From Pseudomonadota bacterium (GTDB lineage Bacteria > Myxococcota_A > Polyangia > Haliangiales > Haliangiaceae): a DNA stretch of 40,038 nt. The notes under the pieces are model-generated. The model saw only the letters and a list, made by a program, of their open reading frames with translations, did not search any database and was not told the DNA's origin. The position numbers and the translations under genes are program-made. The stretch lies in assembly GCA_022360315.1 (NCBI GenBank), contig JAKSDA010000417.1, positions 1-40,038 of the forward strand, written 5' to 3'. The number at the start of each line of letters is the position of its first letter. Within the stretch, counting starts at the first letter, position 1. Shown here one piece after another: positions 29,172 to 36,920 of this stretch.

Positions 29172-30557
29172 ATGCGTTTCTGTGCCGTCATGAAGCTCGG
29201 GGGTTCCGACGACATTCGTCAGATGGAGCAGGCTGTCGTCTGCGCGATGCAGACGATCTCCGAGCAGAGTACGGTCGAGGATGTGGCGCGCACTGCGCTT
29301 GCCTGGGCGGTCGAGCTGACTGGCAGTCTGTGCGGGCTACTGGCATTTACCCACGACGGCGCGCTGCGCTGCGTTGTCGAGCTGAATGCCGAAACCGGTC
29401 GCGTTGTTCTGCGGACAACGACGTCACTCGTCGACGTGGCGCCGCAGCCAGCTGCGCTCATCGAGCGAGTGTTGAGGTCCAGGTGCGAAGAAATTGTCGA
29501 GACGGGTCATTTCGACCTGGAGTCTGGTGGCGGCAACACTGAGCCTGGCAGTGCGGGGGCTGGACGCGGGACGGCTGTGGGCTTGCCGATTCTGTGCCGC
29601 GGTCAGCTGAGCGGGGTACTCTATCTCGAGATCGACAGCCGGGACATCGAAACGCCCGCTCTGCTCGATGTGAACTCCGGGTTGCATTCCCTGCCAGTAC
29701 ATCTGGCCAGCGGGTTGGCTTTAGCTCGCCTGATTGCGGCTCAAACCGCTATTGTGTCGGCTCATCTCGCCGAGCGTGCCGCTCTCCTGGAGCGGCTGGC
29801 CGAGCGCCAGCAACAGCTCGAGGCGGCCGATGCGCGTGGGCAAGCTGCCAGTCAGGAGCTCGACGACATCGCGCACTGGGTCGCTCACGATTTGCGCACT
29901 CCGCTCACCAGCGTCATGGGGTTCACACAGATTTTGCTCGCCGACTGGGCTGAGCTACCGGCCAGCGAAATCGACAGCCTGCTCGGTACGATCGACCAGT
30001 CGAGCATGAAAATGGCTCAGATCCTCGACGAGCTGCTGGTGATCGTCCGGCTGCGCAAGGGCGGTGTCGAGCGCACCGCGCTGGATATGGAAGAGATCGT
30101 GGCTCAGGCTCAGCTTCGGCTGGCCAATGCGATTCGCCGCTGCGAAGGCCGCATCGAAACTGCGGCGTCGTGGCCTGCGGCTGCTGGCTACCGGCCATGG
30201 ATCGAGGCCGTATGGAGCACCTTGATACGCAGCGGCCTGGATCACGGGGGGCGTCCTCCGTCTCTGACCTTGGGAGCCACCGAGCAGGGCGACGGCTTGA
30301 TTGGTTTCTGGTTGCGCGACAATGGTCCGGGGTTGTCGGACGATACCCGGGCGCAGCTTTTTGCCCCGCTTCAGTACAGCGGCGGGACACACAATCAGGG
30401 ACATGGCTTTGGCTTTGCGTTGGCGAGACAGATCGTCGAGGCCCTGGGGGGTGAACTGAGTATCGAGAGTGTCCCGGGCCAGGGCAACACGTACTACTTC
30501 ACCCTGCCGGCCGTCGAGCCCACCGGGTATCGCGTGAGCTTTCCCGGCAGCCGTTGA
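29172..30557 (+). CDS. GAF-domain sensor histidine kinase with altered N-box
   Basis: A 461-residue protein without membrane segments, so a soluble sensor. Residues about 15-190 form a GAF-like domain. A coiled coil follows (ERAALLERLAERQQQLEAA). The HisKA H-box WVAHDLRTPLTSVMGF contains His239. The ATPase domain has an intact D-box (Asp383 in RDNGPG) and G-box (GHGFGFALARQIVEALGG). However, the N-box reads VWSTLIRSGLDHGG. The two Asn that normally sit four residues apart (including the Mg-binding one) are Thr350 and Ser354, so ATP binding may be weak or altered. No response regulator gene is adjacent. The start is ATG 29172 with a weak ribosome site; ATG at codon 7 is possible. Confidence 0.88.
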   Translation: MRFCAVMKLGGSDDIRQMEQAVVCAMQTISEQSTVEDVARTALAWAVELTGSLCGLLAFTHDGALRCVVELNAETGRVVLRTTTSLVDVAPQPAALIERVLRSRCEEIVETGHFDLESGGGNTEPGSAGAGRGTAVGLPILCRGQLSGVLYLEIDSRDIETPALLDVNSGLHSLPVHLASGLALARLIAAQTAIVSAHLAERAALLERLAERQQQLEAADARGQAASQELDDIAHWVAHDLRTPLTSVMGFTQILLADWAELPASEIDSLLGTIDQSSMKMAQILDELLVIVRLRKGGVERTALDMEEIVAQAQLRLANAIRRCEGRIETAASWPAAAGYRPWIEAVWSTLIRSGLDHGGRPPSLTLGATEQGDGLIGFWLRDNGPGLSDDTRAQLFAPLQYSGGTHNQGHGFGFALARQIVEALGGELSIESVPGQGNTYYFTLPAVEPTGYRVSFPGSR

Positions 30558-31475
30558 CCCGGGCAATGGACCACCTGCTTCATCGATGTGACAGTCGCCT
30601 GTAACCCCGATGATACAGCCAGGCCCAGCTGCCTGGCGATGATGCTGTGATAAAGGATGTGGGCCAATCCGGGGTAAACATTTTCGCCGAGTTGTACTGC
30701 TGCGCGCCTATAACATGTGCAATACAGGTCGTACCTCCCCGCCTGTAACAGAAATGATATAACCAGTTGTGAATTATATGATGTCACCCAAGTAGGTAAC
30801 ATCGTATGCAAGACCGAAATCCGACCCGGAGGAGTGGGCACGAATGTGGGGATCGGTGTCCCCGGAGCCTGTCACTGGACACCGGCAGCATATCGTTCGG
30901 TTTATCGGCGATACCGTGTTTGAAATTCGAGTATGGTGAGATTGCATAGGCTGTTTCATCGCTCCTCAATATTTTTTCGACACGGGCAAATATCGTCCTT
31001 GCATTTTTGCAGGAGATAGATATCCTCCATGTACCTACATCGAAGCTACGCGATGGATGAATGGCTTGGGGGAGCGGGATGGGCGGGACACAAGCCCGCT
31101 CCGGCCCGGCCGACGCGCCAGCGGGATGCTCGCGGTCGCGGTCATCTTGAATCAGTGTCCTGTCGGCAGGTCACCCCTCATCCCCCCGGGGGGAGATCGC
31201 GGGCCGCTGGCCGCAATTGCCGCAGGGCATTGACGTTTGTTTTATTGCAGCGGCTGGGATGGGACTGCCAGACCGATTTTCTTCCCATTCCGATGCGTAC
31301 GGCACGATGAGAGCATGTCCTGGTGGCGGGGACGGTATACGCGTTTTTACTTGGCGACACTGTAGGAGCTGGTCTCCGGTCTTACAGGCGTAGAAAAGTG
31401 CTTCAGGTCGGTCACAGTGGGGTGGGGCGATGGTCCAAGAGAGTAGAAGCACAGACGACAACTCTTGGAGGAACT
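30558..31475. other. 918-bp region without a confident gene
   Basis: Frames here lack family signatures. A 31-codon frame at 30844-30939 has GGAGGAG nine bases upstream and is the only small candidate, weak. Inverted repeats are CGGTGTCC/GGACACCG (30854-30861 and 30877-30884) and GGAGCGGG/CCCGCTCC (31071-31078 and 31095-31102). A/T content is raised around 30720-31030. The right end must serve as leader of the SRPBCC-sigma pair. Confidence 0.4.
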
Positions 31476-31868
31476 GTGAAAGCCGATACCCAATATGTGA
31501 CAATCGGAGCGCCAAAACTTGAGGTATTCCGGTATCTTACTGACATCCAACACCTTCCCACCTGGGCGGCGGGGTTTTGCCACAAGCTCGAGGTCCGAGA
31601 CGGCACATACTACGTGACCTCGCCGGACGGAGTCCTGGTATTCGAGATGCATGGTGACGCCGAAACCGGTGCTGTCGACCTTCGCTTCGGTCCTGGGGCC
31701 GATCGACTGGTCACCTTTCCGATGCGGGTCGTTGCGGTGAATGCGGATGTGAGTCTGGTGACATTCACGGCGTGGCAGATTCCGGGGATTGATGACGACG
31801 TGTTTGCCGGGCAAGTTGCCAGCATCCGGGAGGAGCTGGACGAACTCAAAAGGCTGGTGGAGATGTGA
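31476..31868 (+). CDS. SRPBCC (START-like) fold protein
   Basis: A 130-residue protein with the helix-grip pattern of polyketide-cyclase/START-like proteins. It opens VTIGAPKLEVFRYLTDIQHLPTWAAGF, followed by alternating strands and a long C-terminal helix (GQVASIREELDELKRLVE). Such folds hold a hydrophobic ligand. The open frame begins at 31323, but GTG 31476 is preferred because GGAGGA lies just upstream at 31467-31472 and the domain begins there. Its stop (TGA 31866-31868) overlaps the sigma-factor start (TGATG), so the two are translationally coupled. It may act as a ligand-sensing partner of that sigma factor; this is inference. Confidence 0.8.
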   Translation: MKADTQYVTIGAPKLEVFRYLTDIQHLPTWAAGFCHKLEVRDGTYYVTSPDGVLVFEMHGDAETGAVDLRFGPGADRLVTFPMRVVAVNADVSLVTFTAWQIPGIDDDVFAGQVASIREELDELKRLVEM

Positions 31869-32791
31869 TGAATCCATATCCGTTTTCCGAGCACAGCACC
31901 ATCGATGACAGTGACGACGTACTGGTCGGCCGGGCCAGGGAGGGAGACCACAGTGCTCTCGATACTCTCGTGCGCCGTCACCAGGCGTGGATCTACAACC
32001 TGGCGATACGGATGCTCTACCAGCCGGAGGACGCCGCTGACGCGACCCAGGAGATCCTGGTCAAAGTGGTCACTCGAATTTCGTCATTCGAGGGACGGAG
32101 TGCATTTCGCACCTGGTTATACCGCATTGCGACCAATCATCTGCTCAACCAGCGCAAGTTGCGAAAGAGCCTGGACTCGTTCACGTTTCAAGCCTTCGAG
32201 GCGACCATGAGCGAGTTTGCCGACGCGGATGTGCCCGCCTCTCGAATTCCGGCCAGGCTCCTGGTCAAGGAGAGCCTTATCGGCTGCACGTCGGCGATGC
32301 TCCTCTGCCTCAGCAGCGAGCAGCGGATGGTTTATATTCTCGGTGCGGTTTTTGGTGCCACCGACCGGGTTGCGGCGGCGATCCTCGGCCTTTCGCCGGC
32401 GGCGTATCGCAAGCGTCTGTCGCGGGCGCGAAGCGATCTCCATGCATTCATGAGCGGCCAGTGTGGCCTCATCGACAGGACGAACCCGTGCCGATGCGAA
32501 AAGAAAACCAGGGCGTTCATCGAGGCCGGGCATATCGACCCTGATCGGCTCATGTTCGCCGACGAGCGATTGCAGCGAATCCGCGAGGTCATTCCCGCTG
32601 CGATCCAACAACTGGACGCGGTGAACTGCGAATATGCCAGGCTCTACCGGGAGCATTATTTTTACCAGCCGCCAGAGGACTATGCGGATGTGCTCGGCGA
32701 GCTGATCCGGAGCACGCGATTTCAGGCCCTGGTTCATGCGACCGGCGAGCCCGCCTCGAACAAACACCGGGGCGAGAACGGACCGGTATAA
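31868..32791 (+). CDS. ECF-like RNA polymerase sigma factor with C-terminal extension
   Basis: Directs RNA polymerase to its own promoters. Sigma region 2 (residues about 20-95) includes YQPEDAADATQEILVKVV and FRTWLYRIATNHLL. Region 4 (about 150-195) includes LSSEQRMVYILG and LGLSPAAYRKRLSRARSDL. After it comes a 110-residue extension starting with a C-x8-C-x-C cluster (CGLIDRTNPCRC) and KKTRAFIEAGHIDP, a tail seen in one group of ECF-like factors. It may be regulatory or metal-binding. ATG 31868 has GGAG five bases upstream; GTG 31865 is an alternative. There is no anti-sigma gene nearby, and the coupled SRPBCC gene may play the regulatory role. Confidence 0.88.
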   Translation: MNPYPFSEHSTIDDSDDVLVGRAREGDHSALDTLVRRHQAWIYNLAIRMLYQPEDAADATQEILVKVVTRISSFEGRSAFRTWLYRIATNHLLNQRKLRKSLDSFTFQAFEATMSEFADADVPASRIPARLLVKESLIGCTSAMLLCLSSEQRMVYILGAVFGATDRVAAAILGLSPAAYRKRLSRARSDLHAFMSGQCGLIDRTNPCRCEKKTRAFIEAGHIDPDRLMFADERLQRIREVIPAAIQQLDAVNCEYARLYREHYFYQPPEDYADVLGELIRSTRFQALVHATGEPASNKHRGENGPV

Positions 32792-32832
32792 TCGCACGCC
32801 TCGGGCCTGTGGCTGCTGGGCAACCAGGTGAA

Positions 32833-32943
32833 ATGGCACGGCTCTATCGCCCTTTGCCCCGGTTCCTTACCCTGCGCATCTCGTCCTGGCAACTGAGCAT
32901 CAAAACCAAGCTCCACATCGCTCAGCAGACGCAGTCCTTCTGA
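32833..32943 (+). CDS. Possible 36-codon small ORF after the sigma gene
   Basis: An ATG with AGGTGA just upstream opens a basic 36-residue frame (MARLYRPLPRFLTLRI...) that ends at TGA 32941-32943. It has no recognisable motif. It could be a real small protein at the end of the sigma operon or a remnant. The evidence is a ribosome-site-like sequence only. Confidence 0.2.
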   Translation: MARLYRPLPRFLTLRISSWQLSIKTKLHIAQQTQSF

Positions 32944-32951
32944 ACAGACGG

Positions 32952-33209
32952 TCAGTCGAGGATGGCACGAAGAGCTTCCAAGAGCAGTGTCGACACGTGT
33001 CGAGCATGAATAATGAGCGGCCCTGGCCCGATTTGACTGCGATGGGCGCTGGTGAGGTATAAGGTGCCATCGGCGGCAACCGCGACACCCTGCGGATTGG
33101 TGAGCCGGGCCGCCGTGGCCGGGCCGTTATCGCCGTCGTGGCCTAGGCTGCCCGTTCCGGCCACAGTGGATATGATGCCGTCCGGGCTCACCCGGCGAAT
33201 GCGCTGCGG
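32952..33209 (-). pseudogene. NHL-repeat protein fragment
   Basis: Between 33203 and 33042 the minus strand encodes an unmistakable NHL/teneurin-type repeat: RRVSPDGIISTVAGTG, then GDNGPATAARLTNPQGVAV and ADGTLYLTS. Complete proteins of this type have many such units plus a signal peptide. Here only about one remains, and the sequence on both sides is unrelated. The open frame continues to 33437 but the upstream part shows no NHL similarity. It is a decayed gene piece, consistent with rearrangement next to the cassette that begins around 33.4 kb. Confidence 0.7.
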
Positions 33210-33802
33210 CACGGGAGTGGCGATGCAAGACGAAGCAGCAGAAATACGCTGCATTGGGCGATTACTGCGGCAAGCACGCACGGACCTGACAATGACGCAA
33301 CCGAGGTTGCCGACGCGGTGGGCATTTTGCGCCGACTGGTACGCTCGAATGTGATCAGGTGCTTCACGAGCATATGGTGGGGTGAATGATATTGAACATG
33401 CAGAAATGAAAGGAGTAACGATTGTCTCTACCCTCACATAACTTTCATCATCACACCAACGGAAACAGAATACCAGCGAGGGCGAATCGACTCGTACTGA
33501 AGTATTGCGATAATAAGAAAAGAGACTACAGTTAAGATACGCTTGTTATCGAGCGTGGATACCCAGCCTGACGACACCCAACAACGTTGGCAGTGAGCCG
33601 GTGAAAGAATGCCTACGTGCATTCTGTGGTCGGGATGCACAACCACGGGCGATATCTGGCACCAGGTGATGTTGAGAGCGACAACTGAGACACTCCAGGT
33701 CAACCGACCAAACTTTACGATGGTTGCGGCGAGCTGAACCGCTGGGACAGTCGGTGACAAGACCAGACCGCATACCGCTAATCAGGCAGGATTGGGTAGA
33801 TA
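33210..33802. other. Gene-free junction region, A/T-richer
   Basis: Composition shifts to lower GC from about 33360. An inverted repeat AGAATGC-CTACGT-GCATTCT lies at 33606-33625. Frames on both strands lack signatures. This stretch probably contains the left boundary of the acquired cassette and the promoter of the cupin gene; no attachment site or target duplication is visible. Confidence 0.4.
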
Positions 33803-34279
33803 ATGAGTCTGAATCTTATTCGCAAGGATAATCGCAACGAATACAGGATTGGTGATCAAAGTTACTTCCTGATACTGGACGGCGCCGACACAGGGGAGCG
33901 GTGTTCTTTATTCGAAACTGTGATGCCGCCCGGTTGCAGAGCATTGCCCCATACCCATACCCGAGAGCACGAGAGCTTATTGGTTTTGGCTGGCGCCCTG
34001 AATGTAAGCTTCCTGAGCGGAGACAAGAAACAAATAACTCTGCATGCGGGTGACTTTGTAAAATTACCCAAAGACATCCACTATAGTCTTCACAATCTTG
34101 GTACGACTCCGGTACACGCATTAGTCTTCTTTGTCCCTGCTGGCATGGAGTCCTACCTAAAGGTCTGCTCCGATCCCCATTTGACTGGCAAAGAGCGCAG
34201 AAAGCTAGCCTTGGGCTACGGTGTCGAATACATAGAACCTGATAACCTCCCATTCATCGACAAGCAAGAACAGATATAA
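33803..34279 (+). CDS. Cupin-domain protein, 158 aa
   Basis: A single-domain cupin. Motif 1 is G44...His50-x-His52...Glu57 (HTHTREHE). Motif 2 is GDFVKLPKDIHYSLHN at about 83-98, where the usual Gly is Asp and the third His is His93 or His97. Metal binding is therefore likely, with either an enzymatic or a small-molecule-binding role. The coding sequence is clearly richer in A/T and in codons such as ATA, AAT and CTT than the neighbouring 60+% GC genes, which suggests recent transfer. The ribosome site is weak. The MFS gene starts 21 bases after the stop, probably in the same operon. Confidence 0.82.
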   Translation: MSLNLIRKDNRNEYRIGDQSYFLILDGADTGERCSLFETVMPPGCRALPHTHTREHESLLVLAGALNVSFLSGDKKQITLHAGDFVKLPKDIHYSLHNLGTTPVHALVFFVPAGMESYLKVCSDPHLTGKERRKLALGYGVEYIEPDNLPFIDKQEQI

Positions 34280-34300
34280 TCTAATAGATTAACTATCTAT

Positions 34301-35605
34301 GTGGGACAGACGTTGAAAGTAACGATCACGCTACCGTCCGGAGCCAGTACAGACAACTCGCCGTCGCAGCGACTCCTCACCCGCCGCTTTGTCGTGCTGC
34401 TGGCCACCTTGCTGAGCTTCGGCTTCGCGCACTCGAGCTACTTTCTCCTGCCCAAATTCATGGTCACCGATCTCTCCGCTTCAGCGGCACAGATCGGCCT
34501 GGTGATCGCGGGTTACGGTGTCGTGGTGGTGTTCTGCATGCCCGCCATGGGCGCGGCCGTCGATCGCTACGGGCGCCGGGACTTTCTGACCGCCGGCTCG
34601 TTGTTGATGACTGCATCGTCGCTCGGCTACCTGGCAGTCGGGGGAGTGGGACCCCTTCTGTTCGGGTTGCGCGGTCTTCAGGCCGTGGCGTTCTCGATGG
34701 CCTACGCCGCGGGCGCGGCCCTGGCCGTCGACGAAGCCCCGCCGCAGCGGCTGGGACAAGCAATCGGATTGTTCGGTCTGGCCTTTCTCGCCATGGAAGG
34801 CGGCGCGGCGCTGGTGATCGAGTACCTGGCCGAAGTCGCGGGATGGCCCTACGCCTTCGCTGTCGCGGCGGGAGCCGCGGCCGCGGCCACGGCGCTCTCC
34901 CGTCTCGTCCGCAGTCAATACCGGATGGCAGACCAATATTCCGACTCAGTCGGACTCCTCGAGATGCTGGGTCGCGGCGGTATGTTGCGGCCGATGCTGG
35001 TGGTCGTCCTGGCAGGCACCGCGATGTGCGCGATGTTCGTGTTCCACCAGCCCTTCGCGCTCGAACTCGGGGCGATGCGCGTGGGCGACTTCTTCATCGC
35101 CTACACCATCGCTGCCATAGCAGTTCGGCTAGGCTTCGGCCAGGTGATCGACCGGACCGGGCGGCGACTGTTCTCCGCGTGCGCGCTTCTCGCCTACGCC
35201 GTCTCTGTGACCGCCATGGCGTGGCTCGAGCCCGGAGCCCTGGCGCTTTACGGCGCTGGGCTGGGTATCGCTCACGGGCTCTTCTACCCGGCTTTCACTG
35301 CACTGGCGGTAGAGGGTCTCGGCAAGCAGGAACGCGGCAAGGGGATGACGCTGTTGCAGGGGTCCTTCAACGTCGGCTTCGCGGGCAGCGCCTTTGCCCT
35401 CGGCCTGCTGGCGGAAGCGCTCGGCCACCCCGCCGTCTTCATCGCTGGCGGCGGCTGCTGCCTCCTCGCTCTGAGTCTGGTGCTCACATCACCGGGCCGC
35501 TCGAGTCGACTTCGCCGGACTCGAGCCCGCCTTCTCGCCCACGAGTTCAGCCACGCGTTGACCCAGGCCGGCCAATCTAGATACAAAAGTGACAGACATA
35601 CTTAG
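34301..35605 (+). CDS. MFS transporter
   Basis: A 434-residue major-facilitator membrane protein with about 12 hydrophobic helices. The loop 2-3 motif GAAVDRYGRRDFL and its duplicate in the second half (GQVIDRTGRRLF) are the family signature. The substrate is not predictable; drug or metabolite efflux is typical of this 400-430-aa subgroup. GTG 34301 is the annotated start, without a clear ribosome site; TTG 34313 is an alternative. Unlike the cupin before it, the gene is GC-rich. Its 3' end overlaps the convergent ligase gene by 29 bases. Next to the peptide-ligase operon it would fit a product exporter or self-resistance pump. Confidence 0.88.
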   Translation: MGQTLKVTITLPSGASTDNSPSQRLLTRRFVVLLATLLSFGFAHSSYFLLPKFMVTDLSASAAQIGLVIAGYGVVVVFCMPAMGAAVDRYGRRDFLTAGSLLMTASSLGYLAVGGVGPLLFGLRGLQAVAFSMAYAAGAALAVDEAPPQRLGQAIGLFGLAFLAMEGGAALVIEYLAEVAGWPYAFAVAAGAAAAATALSRLVRSQYRMADQYSDSVGLLEMLGRGGMLRPMLVVVLAGTAMCAMFVFHQPFALELGAMRVGDFFIAYTIAAIAVRLGFGQVIDRTGRRLFSACALLAYAVSVTAMAWLEPGALALYGAGLGIAHGLFYPAFTALAVEGLGKQERGKGMTLLQGSFNVGFAGSAFALGLLAEALGHPAVFIAGGGCCLLALSLVLTSPGRSSRLRRTRARLLAHEFSHALTQAGQSRYKSDRHT

Positions 35606-36917
35606 CCGGCGATTGCTGGAGTTCACCCTGCCAAAGGACGAGACAGCGCTCGGCGAACGTCTCACCCCTCGCGGCTACTTCCTCAATGGGATCGAGGTAC
35701 GCCGCTGCCTCGGCTGACTCCAAGCCTCGTGCGATCCGAGCCTCCAACCCCTTTCTGGCCCAACCGACTACTTCGCTAGCCAGCTCACGCATTGCTGTGC
35801 CCCCAACCATCCCTTTGAGACCTTTTGTAGCCGCTTCCTCACGAGCATCTCGCAGAGTAGCGAGTGTATAGTCGCCAAGTCGCGCCCACACCGCATCACG
35901 TGACGGCTTGTGGTACAGTAGGCCAACCCAGAAAGCGGGCACAGTCATGATGTGAGCGTAGGCTGGTCCATCAGCCCCGCGCAGCTCGATCGTGTCGCGT
36001 AGCCGGACGTCGGTGTAGATCTGCGACAGGTGCTGCTTCCAGTCCTCCAGCGTCGCCGCCTCCCCATCACTGAATCCATTACGCATGAGATCGCGAAACG
36101 AACGACGCACGGATACAATGGCACCATCCTTCTGCTTGCGATAAATCATCCGAAAATCAAGAGCCCAATCGATGAACTCCTGGAGACCAAAGTTTGCGTC
36201 AAGGGCGGGCGGGACAAACCCAAAACGATCGGGATCACTTTTGAAGAAGTACTGAGTCCGACGAGACAAGGCGCCGCATACCATGCCTGCTTCCAGAGGA
36301 GAATTGGCGAACAAAGCGGTCACGACTGGTATGAGAGCCACGCCCGTGCGAACCATCTCCGCCGCCTCCCCTTCCGAATCATAATCAAGAGTGGTTTGCG
36401 TCGAGGTGATGTGGGACATAGCGAGAGAGCCGGCCTCGCCTTGCTCGCCAAGGGACGCAAAGTACTCGCGCAGCGACTTGCCGTACCGCTTGGGCATCCA
36501 ATTGAAGGAATCGATCGCATTGAAGGGAAAGTTTGCTCCAGGTACGAGGGCTATCCCCACGGCTCTCCCGGCCTGGGCTAGAACGCGGAGAGTAGCTTCT
36601 ACTCGACCATGGAGTGAGACAAGCTCCGGAGCTGGGGCAGAGCATAACTCGATAGCTCCGCCGTTCTCCAGGACCACACTTCCATTACCATCTTGCAGTG
36701 CGACCCCTACTGGGTTATCCCCGTCGAAAATTAATGTCCCGCCCGACAATTGCTGAAAGCGCTCGAGCAGCGCTCGCACCCCAGCGTTCCCTTCATACGG
36801 CGTGGAGCGACCCGTATCCGGCCGTAGCGGGGCGATCTCGATCTCAACGCCGATATGCTTTGCTGGTTTGGATGACCCCAGAAAAACCGCCGACAGCTCC
36901 TCTCGGGCGAGCGACAT
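35577..36917 (-). CDS. Glutamate-cysteine ligase family enzyme (GCS2/plant type)
   Basis: An ATP-dependent ligase that in known relatives joins the gamma-carboxyl of Glu to Cys (glutathione or ergothioneine precursor). Diagnostic blocks are IGVEIEIAPLRP, LENGGAIELCSAP, WMPKRYGKSLREYF, STQTTLDYDSEGEAAEM and ALFANSPLEAG, all in the order of GshA/EgtA. At 446 aa it is full length. It begins 3 bases after the M29-like gene's stop, with GAGG eight bases upstream, so translation is coupled. No glutathione synthetase or ergothioneine genes are near. It is the second gene behind a 16-codon ORF, so it could instead add an amino acid to a peptide or small acid. That alternative is inference. Confidence 0.88.
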   Translation of the reverse strand: MSLAREELSAVFLGSSKPAKHIGVEIEIAPLRPDTGRSTPYEGNAGVRALLERFQQLSGGTLIFDGDNPVGVALQDGNGSVVLENGGAIELCSAPAPELVSLHGRVEATLRVLAQAGRAVGIALVPGANFPFNAIDSFNWMPKRYGKSLREYFASLGEQGEAGSLAMSHITSTQTTLDYDSEGEAAEMVRTGVALIPVVTALFANSPLEAGMVCGALSRRTQYFFKSDPDRFGFVPPALDANFGLQEFIDWALDFRMIYRKQKDGAIVSVRRSFRDLMRNGFSDGEAATLEDWKQHLSQIYTDVRLRDTIELRGADGPAYAHIMTVPAFWVGLLYHKPSRDAVWARLGDYTLATLRDAREEAATKGLKGMVGGTAMRELASEVVGWARKGLEARIARGLESAEAAAYLDPIEEVAARGETFAERCLVLWQGELQQSPAKYVCHFCI

Positions 36918-36920
36918 TCT

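Noticed and set aside
30844..30939. 31-codon frame with a good GGAGGAG site
   Set aside because: The composition and sequence show no family or conserved feature; kept only as a note in the gap entry.
33434..33760. 108-codon minus-strand frame
   Set aside because: Some hydrophobic stretches, but no coherent protein pattern and no ribosome site; likely non-coding junction DNA.
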